A stretch of 64,000 nt of DNA, taken from Anomaloglossus baeobatrachus (Eukaryota; Chordata; Amphibia; Anura; Aromobatidae). The notes beneath the pieces were generated by a model. It saw only the letters and a list, made by a program, of their open reading frames with translations, had not been told where the DNA came from and did no database searches. Positions 10,346 to 19,871 of the stretch are shown piece by piece. A program made the position numbers and the translations under genes. Where the stretch lies: NCBI RefSeq assembly GCF_048569485.1, contig NC_134358.1:245310964-245374963 (forward strand), read 5' to 3'. Position 1 is the first letter of the stretch; each line of letters starts with the position of its first letter.

Positions 10346-11602
10346 TGCTGGGCAGTGTGGTCTGATCTCTGGGTCCTGGTTCCAATTTCACCTGCTGGAC
10401 TATAGGTGGCTGACTGCAAAATCTGACCTCGGTGTTCCCTTCACAAATCTCATTGACGAGGTATATATGCACATTATGTGTGGTCAGGACAGGTGATGAT
10501 ACTGTTCCCCTTGTGCTCTTAACTACACCGAGTCAGCCATCCTATACCTCCCTTGCACTATGCACTTTATATTATTTATGGAGTGATTTGGACCAGCAAA
10601 TATGCTATATGGCTGATTATGGTTATACCCAGAGCTCTCAAATGTGTAATATTTAACTCCTTCATTGATCTATTATAATCATTGTTCCACACTGCACCAG
10701 TTTTTGTTTTAGGATGTTTTTATGGGGTAGGGAATTTTAATGTCTGTGGGTACCAGCACTATAATTTTTGTATTTATGATGTAATAAAGATATTTAATAT
10801 ATACAGAATTTCTGTTGATGATTTATATGATGGTTGTGCAAACTCAAATTTTGGCTCTTAGGTTTTGATATGGTGAGGTTGCCATGATTTATGGTGGTTT
10901 AATATGGAGTTCTATTTCCTATTTTGGCTTAAGGTGATGGCAGCTGTCTTTCCCTGCACCTTAATGTTCTCCTTCTGACTACTATGGATTCCCAAACGGT
11001 AGTCCGCTCCCTGGTGTATGGGTACCGGAGGAGCCCGTTTGCCCGCAGGCGCTGGCCCTTGGGGCTCTAGGTAGCTGTATACCCTCACGGTGTGGGCGGT
11101 TGCCTTCAATCGGGACTTTTGCTGTTATGAAACCCCTGGGGTTCCTGTCACATTCGGATCTGACTATTATCGGCGGCTCCAAGCCTGGGCGGGGTCCGAT
11201 GGCCCTGCCTGTGTGTGCTGGCTTCACTTCGCTCCCCGGTCGTAACCGGCGGGCCAATGCCCAACCCCGGTCCTACGGTTCCGCATTGCTTCACCACTCC
11301 TGCAGACGGCCACCACCGTCTGCCAACCATGCTGTCAGTGCCTGGGCCACAAACCCAGACACCCAAGTGTTCACTCCTCTCTCTTCAAACTCCAACACCT
11401 AACTGACACTTTTCCCGCCTCCAGGCCTGTGAACTCCTCGGTGGGCGGGGCCAACCGCTTGGCTCCGCCCCACCTGGTGTGGACATCAGACACTTGAGGA
11501 AGGCAACAAGGGTTTTTGTTTGGCTGGTGTCCCTGTCTAATGGGGGTGGGGGTGTTTGTGTGTTATCTGTGACGACCTGGCTAGTTCAGGGTGCCACACT
11601 TC

Positions 11603-12836
11603 CATTTCTTCAGCCGGCTTCTCCGGTTCCCTTACACTTCCATTGGCCTCATGCCTCGTACTCTCAGTAAGCAGAGGACTACCAGGTAACACTTGAACGA
11701 TTTTACTGAACAGTTGCTTAACCCTAGAATGCGCAACCATAGAAATCTACACTTTCACATACCTGGGGCCTTTTAGGCCTGTGTGCAAATAACATGGAGT
11801 AACTCAAATAGAAATACTTTTCAAAGTTCAATTCATTTGAGATGTGAATATTTCAAAACATTATAATTATGTGCATAAAACAAAGAAAAAAGAAAATAAG
11901 TAACCTAGCAGGCCTGCGAGGCCCCAGGTATGCGTTCTAGGGTTAACACACGTTTTCCATTTTCTCAGCAAGGAGACATCATTATCATCATCTTCCAAGC
12001 ACATCATCTTCTGTACCTGGCACAGCTCTGCAGGGACGGCCATAATGGGGCAACTTATCCTCCCGCTTCGGACCCACTCCCCCAGCATAGTGGTGGATCG
12101 TTAAGCTTGACTCACAGACAGATGGATCCACTTGCACTTCCATCGCAACTGCTTTCCCACAGGTACTGGCAGATAATGCCTAAGGTAGGGGCATCCCAAT
12201 TTCTTTTATGTCTCCATGACACACTGGATTTACACTCCACTGCAGATGGGCCCCCTTGAAATATCTTTGCTGCTTCCTCCTTCTTTTCCTTTCTGTCCTG
12301 TCTCAGTTCTGCTTTAACCATCTCCACACTGTTCACTCCACTCTGCACTTCTGACCCTTCTGGTCCTCTTTCTTGTTCTGCACACTATAGTAGCATCTCC
12401 CTAACTGACTGAAACAGGAAGCTGCCTTTTCCTATACCCATGCTGCGCTGTCACTCCCTATATCCATCCCTTCTAACCAAGGGAACTGGGAACCTATGAC
12501 ACCTGGTGGCAGCCAGTAATATTACAGGAGAATGTATTACATTAGCACAAGCATACCATACAATAGTCACAAACATTTACATTGCAGTTTCCCTAGTCAC
12601 CATTTCGATCTAGGGGCGGTAGGGCACTGGACACCCTATTACATCCTGATGACACGGCAAGCCGCAAAGCTGAAATTGAGACCAAAATAAAGTTTGTGGT
12701 TGTATTGCAAAGAAACTGCATTTTTGATGTGTTATCCAGCTACATCTCCAATGGTGATTGGCGATGGGGAAGCGGATGTGCCACAGAAGACGCAAGTAAG
12801 TGTCGCACCCCCCAGCCGGGGCGAAAGACATGCATG
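11603..12836. other. Repeat-derived sequence without a supported gene
   Basis: This continues the sequence at 9003-9273 across the solo LTR. It contains the piggyBac-like MITE below. Towards its end, TGTCGCACCCCCCAGCCGG (about 12801) looks like the first bases of another LTR, which would continue after 17371. Open frames here overlap on both strands and have no recognisable domain. Confidence 0.35.
11722..11942. mobile_element. piggyBac-like MITE, 221 bp
   Basis: The termini CCCTAGAATGCGCA and, inverted, CCCTAGAACGCATA are flanked by TTAA at 11718-11721 and 11943-11946. TTAA targets and ends beginning CCCTAG are the piggyBac signature. ACCTGGGGCC occurs near both ends in inverted orientation. 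No coding sequence. Confidence 0.8.
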
Positions 12837-14015
12837 TGTGGCGCCCCTGACCTGGTCAGGCACCACTGAGTACTGCACCCATGCTGGGGACAGTACAAAA
12901 CAGGTAATCCAGAAGGCTGACCGGGGTGTGGAACACAGGCGCATAGTAATCAGGTCTCACACATGTACCCATGAGAGGACCCCTGGGGATTCCAGGAGGG
13001 GGAAAAGCCTTGACCTTCACTGGAATAGTGGAGGGGGCCAAAAGCCTCCATCTCCTCTCAAGGGGTGTGGTAAGAGAGTCTGGTTGCTAGGTGGCGTAGG
13101 CAAGAACAGGAGAGGAGGAGCAGTGAGTCAGTTAGAGCAGAGAACTCCAGAGGGCTCAGTGAGGAGCAGACCTGTGGGGCTGTTGCTGTCTAACAGCCTG
13201 TGGGGCTGTTGCTGTCTAACAGCGCCCGCGCAGTGGCTACTGACGGGGGAGAACAGTCAACTAGGAGTGCTACCTGAAAGCCAGCTTCAGCTAGAGAGAA
13301 AGCAACGGAGTGGGAAGTAAGGAGACTGCTAGAGAGCACCAGGCCCAACCGGGCGGCAGATCCCGAAGCGAAGATAGATCCAGCTTTCTTCTGCTAAACC
13401 TGCCGGTGTGGGGCTCTCAAAGCCCACACCACAACACCACAAAAGCCGCAGCCACGTAACCGCAGTGAGGGCCCATAGGTCACAGGAGGCAAGCAGCTGG
13501 AGTGGCCTGGTCCGGGGAACAAGCAAACGGCAAACAAAAGGGGGAGAGAGGCTGCAGCATCTTCCCTGGGTGACCCCCATAGGGACTCAAAGTCGGGGTC
13601 ACCCCAAACCACCAAGGGCTAAGGAAGGCGAGTCAGTAGTCACCCTCATAAAGTCAGCCTGAAGGATACCTGGTTCCCACCTGGTTCATCTCAGCTACGC
13701 CCGGGTTACTCACCCTGCCACCTGAAGTGAGTAAAAACCCTGAAAGACATTCTGCCTGTGTGGAGTTATTCTGCGCCTTGTGGTACTACGCACCTACATC
13801 TGGCCCTGGGGCTTGCCTCACTCTCAGGAGGCTATTCCAACTAACTGCACACACCATCAGCCCCAGGCGACCCTCAACCTGCAGTGGCGGTCCCTACTGG
13901 CCGCAATACTGACAGTGGCGTCACGACAAGAAGAAGATCTCCTACCTGTGACCAGATCCAGCTACGTGGAGTCCCTGAAGGTAATGCACCGACACACCAC
14001 CTGTGGGGCTTCACA
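12837..14015 (+). repeat. 5' LTR of the young element
   Basis: Begins TGTGGCGCCCCTGACC and ends GGGGCTTCACA. It is 1179 bp, 26 bp longer than its partner because of a short internal tandem duplication (around TGTGGGGCTGTTGCTGTCT). It shares GTGGCGTCACGAC and the CAGCCCCAGGCG block with the old LTR fragment at 58802-58988 (opposite strand). Confidence 0.85.
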
Positions 14016-14017
14016 TC

Positions 14018-14035
14018 TGGCGTCACGAACAGGAT
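14018..14035 (+). other. Primer-binding site
   Basis: TGGCGTCACGAACAGGAT lies 2 bp after the 5' LTR. It resembles the tRNA-Lys type site (TGGCGCCCGAACAGGGAC) but is not identical. The second element has the same kind of site at 61653-61670 (minus: TGGCATCACAAACAGGAT), which supports the assignment. Confidence 0.65.
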
Positions 14036-14325
14036 AAGGACTAGACCTGTTCAGACAGGTGACCATGTGCCTGGGCGGTCCGCTTGGAAAATTGGAAGCG
14101 CCGCCATATTGCCACCATGAAAAGCGCGCTGAAAAACAACAGCAGCCCGCGCTGGAAGAAGTTACCGCCCACGAAGAGGTGTGGCTACCCAGAGATCCCC
14201 TGCAGAGTTCTAACCTTGCCAGCTATGAGAGTGGAAGCGTCTAGAGACGTCGGGACAGAAAGGGAGCCAGAAGCCTGCTGCTGGGAGAGGAGCTGCTGAA
14301 AGAGGCAGAGCGGAAACTGAACAGC

Positions 14326-15600
14326 TTGCTATTAGAGGCAACGGCGAGTCCACAGCTGGAGAGTCGTGCAGAAGAGGGCGCAGAAGAAATGGCGTCTGAC
14401 CGCAGAAATCCAGAACCGGGCTCCGCTGCCTGGTGGTATCGGGAGCTGGCCCAGTTCTGCGACCGACTGGAGACCCGGGTCGTGGAGCAGATCAGAGAAG
14501 AACGAATGGAACTTCTGGAGATGGCTGCCGCAGTTCAGGCCTATGAGAGGGGAACCGCACGACGAGTGCCAGACCGGACGGCGACGACTCAGACCCCGAT
14601 GCTGCCACCGATGGGTGAGTCCAGTATTACCCCTGCCGGCCCGGATGCCCCGACCCCTGCTGCCACGCCCGCGGTCCCTGAAGAGGCGCCCGGCGCGGCG
14701 ACGCTGAGCCAGGCCGCAGCCACGCCAGGTGCGGCCCGCCAAGCCCAGGCCGCCGCAGCGATGCCCTGCTCGGCCCGCCAAGCCCAGGCCGCCGCAGCGA
14801 TGCCCTGCTCGGCCCGCCAAGCCCCGGCCGCCGCAGCGATGCCCTGCTCGGCCCGTCAAGCCCTGGCCGCCGCAGCGATGCCCTGCTCGGCCCGCCAAGC
14901 CCCGGCCGCCGCAGCGATGCCCTGCTCGGCCCACCAAGACCCGGTCCCTGCAGCGACGCCCAGCCCAGCCTGCACAGATCCCATCGCAGCTGCGACGCCG
15001 ATCCAGGCCGCCGCCATACAGGGCGCGGCCCGCCAAGACCCGGCCGCCGCAGCGATGCCCTGCTCGGCCCGCCAAGCCCCGGCCGCCGCAGCGATGCCCT
15101 GCTCGGCCCGCCAAGACCCGGTCCCTGCAGCGACGCCCAGCCCAGCCTGCACAGATCCCATCACAGCTGCGACGCCGATCCAGGCCGCCGCCATACAGGG
15201 CGCGGCCCGCCAAGACCAGGCCGCCGCCATGCCGGGCGCGGCCCGCCAAGACCAGGCCGCCGCCATGCCGGGCGCGGCCCGCCAAGACCAGGCCGCCGCC
15301 ATACAGGGCGCGGCCCGCAAAGAGATTGCATCACCATTTACCCCGGCCTGCAAGGCCAGAGCAGACACCGCTCCCCAGTCCAAAGAGGTCCCTGCTAGGA
15401 AATCCCTGATAGGAGAGGACCCCGAATACTGGAAGCTGAAGGCTGACCTAGAGGCCCAGTTCCCACAAGAGATGGTGGATCGGTATCTGCTCCCTCCGCA
15501 CACCCCCAAGAGGGTTCCGGCAACCCCTGCAGCAACCACGCCAAAGAGTCCCCCGCCTGGGCCTGCTGAAGAAAGCCCTGGAGAAGAGGAGTCTGCATAA
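14326..15600 (+). CDS. Ala/Pro/Gln repeat ORF of the LTR element, possible Gag-like or accessory protein
   Basis: An open frame of 424 codons; a start at 14388 (MASDRRNPEPGS) is also plausible. The N-terminal part (AWWYRELAQFCDRLETRVVEQ, then EERMELLEMAAAVQ) is charged and could form a helix or coiled coil. The middle (about residues 120-340) is some fifteen tandem 9-17-residue units of the type ARQAPAAAAMPCS, from 39-bp DNA repeats. The end (EDPEYWKLKADLEAQFPQEM and an acidic EESPGEEESA tail) is again charged. No zinc knuckle, protease or other enzyme motif is visible. The position after the primer-binding site suggests a Gag-like or structural role, but I recognise no family. The GC-rich repeats also keep other frames open by chance. 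Confidence 0.5.
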   Translation: MLLEATASPQLESRAEEGAEEMASDRRNPEPGSAAWWYRELAQFCDRLETRVVEQIREERMELLEMAAAVQAYERGTARRVPDRTATTQTPMLPPMGESSITPAGPDAPTPAATPAVPEEAPGAATLSQAAATPGAARQAQAAAAMPCSARQAQAAAAMPCSARQAPAAAAMPCSARQALAAAAMPCSARQAPAAAAMPCSAHQDPVPAATPSPACTDPIAAATPIQAAAIQGAARQDPAAAAMPCSARQAPAAAAMPCSARQDPVPAATPSPACTDPITAATPIQAAAIQGAARQDQAAAMPGAARQDQAAAMPGAARQDQAAAIQGAARKEIASPFTPACKARADTAPQSKEVPARKSLIGEDPEYWKLKADLEAQFPQEMVDRYLLPPHTPKRVPATPAATTPKSPPPGPAEESPGEEESA

Positions 15601-16205
15601 GTTTAAGTAAAGTACAGCAAGTTTTGACCAGTTTGGAAAGTTTGTTTTGCAACGTTTTAAAGTTCAAGAATGTGCCCACAAAAACTATTGTGAGAAATAA
15701 ACCTTAAGGCTATGAACTGGCTATAGCCACAAACTCTCGCAGTGTAAATAGTTACACCAGAGGGCACCACCGCCACCAGAGTCAGCCTGTTTAGGGGCTT
15801 GGCTCGTCTGCAACCAGGAGGAGCCCGTCCGTATATAGGGCCTTGGCTCACCTGCGACCAGAGAGCATGCCTGTTTATGGGGCCTGGCTCTCCACCACAA
15901 AGAGGGTACCTGGTCAGCACCAACTGTGGAGGCCGCCTCTGCATCCTGCCAGAAGAGGCTGAAGGCGCGGATCCACCAGGCCAGGTATACCCTGAAACCA
16001 CCAGCCCATGTAAGCCGCCTCTACATCCTGCCAGAAGTGGCTGAAGGCGCGGCCAACGTGAGAGGGTTTTGGGTGGGTTAACGGACTTGTGGGTGGAGGG
16101 TGGTGATGTATGGTACCTGGTGCTTTTAAAAATGTTTTACATGTTTTAATGTTTTATGCATTTTAAAATGTTGTCTTGCAGCCCGAGGACGTGCTGGTGA
16201 TAACT

Positions 16206-16214
16206 AAGGGGGAA
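16206..16214 (+). other. Polypurine tract
   Basis: AAGGGGGAA directly abuts the TGTGG start of the 3' LTR. This is the plus-strand priming site expected of an LTR element. The second element has the matching TTCCCCCTT at 60128-60136 on the opposite strand. Confidence 0.75.
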
Positions 16215-17367
16215 TGTGGCGCCCCTGACCTGGTCAGGCACCACTGAGTACTGCACCCATGCTGGGGACAGTACAATACAGGTAATCCAGAAGGCTGACC
16301 GGGGTGTGGAACACAGGCGCATAGTAATCAGGTCTCACACATGTACCCATGAGAGGACCCCTGGGGATTCCAGGAGGGGGAAAAGCCTTGACCTTCACTG
16401 GAATAGTGGAGGGGGCCAAAAGCCTCCATCTCCTCTCAAGGGGTGTGGTAAGAGAGTCTGGTTGCTAGGTGGCGTAGGCAAGAACAGGAGAGGAGGAGCA
16501 GTGAGTCAGTTAGAGCAGAGAACTCCAGAGGGCTCAGTGAGGAGCAGACCTGTGGGGCTGTTGCTGTCTAACAGCGCCCGCGCAGTGGCTACTGACGGGG
16601 GAGAACGGTCAACTAGGAGTGCTACCTGAAAGCCAGCTTCAGCTAGAGAGAAAGCAACGGAGTGGGAAGTAAGGAGACTGCTAGAGAGCACCAGGCCCAA
16701 CCGGGCGGCAGATCCCGAAGCGAAGATAGATCCAGCTTTCTTCTGCTAAACCTGCCGGTGTGGGGCTCTCAAAGCCCACACCACAACACCACAAAAGCCG
16801 CAGCCACGTAACCGCAGTGAGGGCCCATAGGTCACAGGAGGCAAGCAGCTGGAGTGGCCTGGTCCGGGGAACAAGCAAACGGCAAACAAAAGGGGGAGAG
16901 AGGCTGCAGCATCTTCCCTGGGTGACCCCCATAGGGACTCAAAGTCGGGGTCACCCCAAACCACCAAGGGCTAAGGAAGGCGAGTCAGTAGTCACCCTCA
17001 TAAAGTCAGCCTGAAGGATACCTGGTTCCCACCTGGTTCATCTCAGCTACGCCCGGGTTACTCACCCTGCCACCTGAAGTGAGTAAAAACCCTGAAAGAC
17101 ATTCTGCCTGTGTGGAGTTATTCTGCGCCTTGTGGTACTACGCACCTACATCGGGCCCTGGGGCTTGCCTCACTCTCAGGAGGCTATTCCAACTAACTGC
17201 ACACACCATCAGCCCCAGGCGACCCTCAACCTGCAGTGGCGGTCCCTACTGGCCGCAATACTGAGAGTGGCGTCACGACAAGAAGAAGATCTCCTACCTG
17301 TGACCAGATCCAGCTACGTGGAGTCCCTGAAGGTAATGCACCGACACACCACCTGTGGGGCTTCACA
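16215..17367 (+). repeat. 3' LTR of the young element
   Basis: 1153 bp, TGTGGCGCC to GGGGCTTCACA, nearly identical to the 5' LTR and followed by the TSD CATG. The high identity is the main dating evidence for the element. Confidence 0.85.
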
Positions 17368-17371
17368 CATG

Positions 17372-17476
17372 ACTTCAGACTAAGGAAGGGGAGGGGAGTC
17401 CTGCCAGCCATCACCTGACTTCTTCTTTCACTATCCTTTCCCAGGCTGAGAGTTTTAGTGGGTGGCCCGCTTTGGC
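17372..17476. other. Flank of the LTR element
   Basis: Joined to 12801-12836 this may be an older LTR or other retroelement into which the young element went. Too short and diverged to classify. Confidence 0.25.
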
Positions 17477-17850
17477 TATGTTATTATTATTATTTATTAT
17501 TATAGTGCCAGTTATTCCATGGCGCTTTACACGTTAAAAAGGAGCAGGCATACATAGACAAGTACAATAATCATGAACAATACAAGGCACAGCCTGGTAC
17601 AGAAGGAGAAACGACCCTGCCCCCGAGGGCTCACAATCTATCAGGGGTGGGTGAGAATATAGTAGGTAAGGGTGGTACAGTGGACTGAGGGTTATTGCAG
17701 GTGGTAGGCTTGTTGGAAGAGGTGGGTCTTCAGGTTCCTTTTGAAAGTTTCCACGGTAGGCAAGAGTCTGATATGTTGTGCTAGAGAGTTCCAGAGTATG
17801 TGGGAGGCACGAGAGAAATCTTGTATGCGATTGTGGGAAGAGGAGATTTA
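17477..17850 (-). mobile_element. Retroposon 3' fragment with (TAA)n tail
   Basis: On the minus strand it ends ...AAAGCGCCATGGAATAAC..., then a TAA/TTA-type microsatellite (17477-17505), as many vertebrate LINE/SINE 3' ends do. The body (CCCGAGGGCTCACAATCTA, GAAGAGGTGGGTCTTCAGG, AGAGTTCCAGAGTATG on plus) is a common dispersed repeat. The 5' part is missing and no ORF remains. Confidence 0.5.
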
Positions 17851-18339
17851 ATGATAATGGAATTGATGGTGCTCTGGGGGACCATCAGAGATTTGGGTGT
17901 TTTTTGTTTTTTTTTATAACCAAACCCTGACTTGTACTTTTCGACAACCTTGACTCTGACTTGTTTGGAGATCTCCTTTGTCTTCTTGGTGTTTGATTAG
18001 TGGTGCTTCTTGCTTAATTGTGTTGCAGCCTTTGTAGCCTTTCCGAAAAAGTGTGTATACACTGATAGACCAAGTGACAATTAGATTGCACACAGGTGGA
18101 CTTCCTTTCACTAAAGGGGTGAATAGTATACATATGCATATGCCAATTTTTAGTTATTTGATCCCATCAGCTTAATTTAGGTCTAACTTTTTCTCCCTTC
18201 ACCAACTTAGACTACTTAGTGCTAATGGCTCACACACAAGTTGGATTACAAAAATTTTTAAATACAGGTTGTAGTGTAACAAAATAGATACAAAGCCAAG
18301 GATTGAATATGTTTGCAAGCCTCTGTATAGTATAAGCAA

Positions 18340-18990
18340 TCAAGCAATTGCAAATTTCAATCTCCTATAGGGACTAAAAAAGTAAAAAAAAATAAACTTT
18401 TTTTTTTTTTTTTAAATACTGTATACAATATCTATTTAAAGATTTAAAATCTAAGTCTCATTTTTATCCCCATAAGAAATAAAGAAATAATAATAGTAAT
18501 AATTACATATTTGTTATCACTTCAAGAGTCATCTATAAAAATATAAAATTGATCAACTAAATTTGGTAATGGCCATGAAAAGAACAAAAAATTGAAATGC
18601 CTGAATTGCATTTTTTCAGACACCACAACACCAGAAAAAGGCAATGAAAAGCAATCAAAACATTATCTACCCCAAAATGGTATCAATAACATCATCTCAC
18701 TACGTAAAAAGCTCTAACACTGCTACATCAACCAAAAAAAAAATAAAGATTATGGGTCTTTGAAAATGGCGACAGAAGCAAAAATAATGTTTTATGAATT
18801 TCTTACTTGTTTTTCATCACATAAAAATAAATAATAAAAGAAAATCTTTTATATTTCCATAATTGCAGTGATCTGGAAATATTTTTCGGTAATTTTTCAT
18901 GTACAATGAACATTATGAAAACAAAACCCGAAAGAATAATTGCATTTCTTCACAATTTCACAACACTTGGATTTCTTTTTTCATTTTCCA
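18340..18990. repeat. Second copy of the A-rich dispersed repeat
   Basis: It parallels 4350-4760 in the order of its phrases (CTATAGGGACTAAAAAAG, ATAAAATTGATCAACT, AATGGTATCAATAA), but the two copies are strongly diverged. No ORF. The class is unknown. Confidence 0.45.
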
Positions 18991-19139
18991 GTACATTGAC
19001 TGGTAAAATTCTTGGTATTGTGGTGAGATGATCTTTTGACATTCAAATTTGCCAACTTTGCTGAATTTTCAAAAAAAACATTGTTATTTGGTCAATAAAT
19101 TTGAACAAAACTCCATACTGGAAACCTTGAAATTGATTT

Positions 19140-19871
19140 GAAAATAAATGTAGGGGAGAGAAAGAAGACCCCACGGATCATAAAATCTTAAACTATACTG
19201 AAGAGAGCGAGGAACTTGCTGACCATATCAGCTTACACACTTCAGAAGAGAGAAAGAGGTTAACGCTGATCATAAAAGCTTATACGCTTAATGAGAGAGA
19301 TGACTCTGCCGACTAGAAGAGCTTAATTCTACAGGAGAGTGAGAGAGAGAGAGTGAGAGATAGAAGAACTCGCTTATCATAAGATCTTACCATCTGCAGC
19401 AGAGAGAAAGGGAGAGAAGATCCCAGTGATCATAAGAGCCTACACTCCACATGAGAGGAAGAGAAATAGAGGAACCTGCTGACCATAAAATCTTAAACTC
19501 TACAGAAGAAGAAGAGAGAGAGGCGCTCGCTGTTCATAAGATCTTCCACTCTGCAGGAGAGGAAGAGATAGAGAACTACACTGATCATAAGAGCCTACAC
19601 TCTACAGAAAAGAAAGACAAATAGAGGAACCTGCTGACCTTAAACTCTTCAGAAGAAATAAAGAGAGGACCCCGCTGATAATAATAGCTTGCAATCTGCA
19701 GGGGAGAGGACGAGAGAAAGAGAGGAATCTGCTGACCATAAGAGCTTACACTACTTGAGAGAGAGAACTATGCTGAACATAAGAGTTTACACTCTACAGG
19801 AGAGAGACCCCACTGATAAGATCTTACACTCTGCAAAAGGGAGAGAAGACCCCACTGATCATAAGAGCTTA
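19140..19871. repeat. Degenerate minisatellite, left part
   Basis: About a dozen imperfect units of roughly 50-60 bp follow the scheme GAGAGAGAAGACCC..CTGATCATAAGAGCTTACACTCTACAG. Frames across it are repeat artefacts. It continues at 20841 after an inserted block. Confidence 0.7.

Larger units (their letters stand above)
9763..10931. mobile_element. Palindromic Penelope-like element fragment with two hammerhead ribozymes
   Basis: The segment 9762-10860 is a palindrome with 549-bp arms around a single central base (10311). The arms agree at every base I compared. A further 71 bp (to 10931) exists only on the right, ending ATTTTGGCTTA. The whole insert is flanked by AGGTGATGGCAGCT at 9749-9762 and 10932-10945, a 14-bp TSD of the kind left by target-primed retrotransposition. 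Each arm starts, at the centre, with a minimal hammerhead ribozyme and carries AATAAAG about 480 bp away. Hammerheads of this short type with core GCGAAACGCGTC are known from Penelope-like elements. No reverse transcriptase is present, so this looks like two truncated terminal segments joined head to head. Confidence 0.75.
9274..11598 (-). mobile_element. Solo LTR, minus orientation, TSD CTTC, carrying a nested palindromic element
   Basis: In plus coordinates it starts TGTCATGG and ends GGTGCCACA, with TSD CTTC at 9270-9273 and 11599-11602. Without the nested insert at about 9763-10931 it is about 1.14 kb, and it aligns along its length with the LTRs at 58989 and 61674 (GACGCCACCCACGG, GGGATCCCGGGAGCGATG, TCTCTGGTAAACCAAA, CCTCCAGGCCTGTGAACTCC). 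A solo LTR of the local family, older than the element it contains. Confidence 0.8.
12837..17367 (+). mobile_element. LTR-bounded non-autonomous retroelement, young
   Basis: Two near-identical LTRs (12837-14015 and 16215-17367) flank a 2.2-kb internal region, with TSD CATG at 12833-12836 and 17368-17371. A primer-binding site follows the 5' LTR and a polypurine tract precedes the 3' LTR. There is one long Ala/Pro-rich ORF and no sign of protease, reverse transcriptase or integrase. It therefore looks whole as a non-autonomous unit that would depend on enzymes from elsewhere. The LTRs differ by about four substitutions and one short tandem duplication over 1.15 kb, so insertion was recent. Gypsy or ERV class not decided; the 4-bp TSD is shared by its relatives here. 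Confidence 0.8.
5988..18325 (-). mobile_element. Tc1/mariner transposon split by nested insertions
   Basis: The left terminus CAGTTGCAAAATTATTCA (5988) and the right terminus, whose reverse complement is CAGAGGCTTGCAAACATATT (18325), are matching inverted repeats flanked by TA (5986-5987 and 18326-18327). The Tc1 sequence is present in three blocks, 5988-6420, 7545-8127 and about 17865-18325, totalling roughly 1.5 kb, the normal family size. Block 1/2 is split by a solo LTR. Block 2/3 is split by about 9.7 kb of other elements, with GATGGTG on both sides (8121-8127 and 17865-17871). The coding remains are on the minus strand and broken. Confidence 0.8.

Noticed and set aside
9966-10656. Pairs of identical open frames on opposite strands (74 and 71 codons)
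   Set aside because: They are the same sequence read in the two arms of the palindrome, with no protein features.
12694-13320. A 208-codon plus-strand frame
   Set aside because: It starts outside and ends inside the 5' LTR. The part in the LTR also occurs in the 3' LTR. No domain recognised.
14018-14035. A tRNA gene
   Set aside because: Only an 18-base tRNA-complementary primer-binding site is present, not a cloverleaf or A/B box pair. No tRNA gene was seen in the window.
14332-15285. A 317-codon minus-strand frame opposite the Ala/Pro ORF
   Set aside because: Gly/Arg/Cys tandem repeats mirror the plus-strand 39-bp DNA units. GC-rich repeats lack stop codons in several frames, so this is a shadow.
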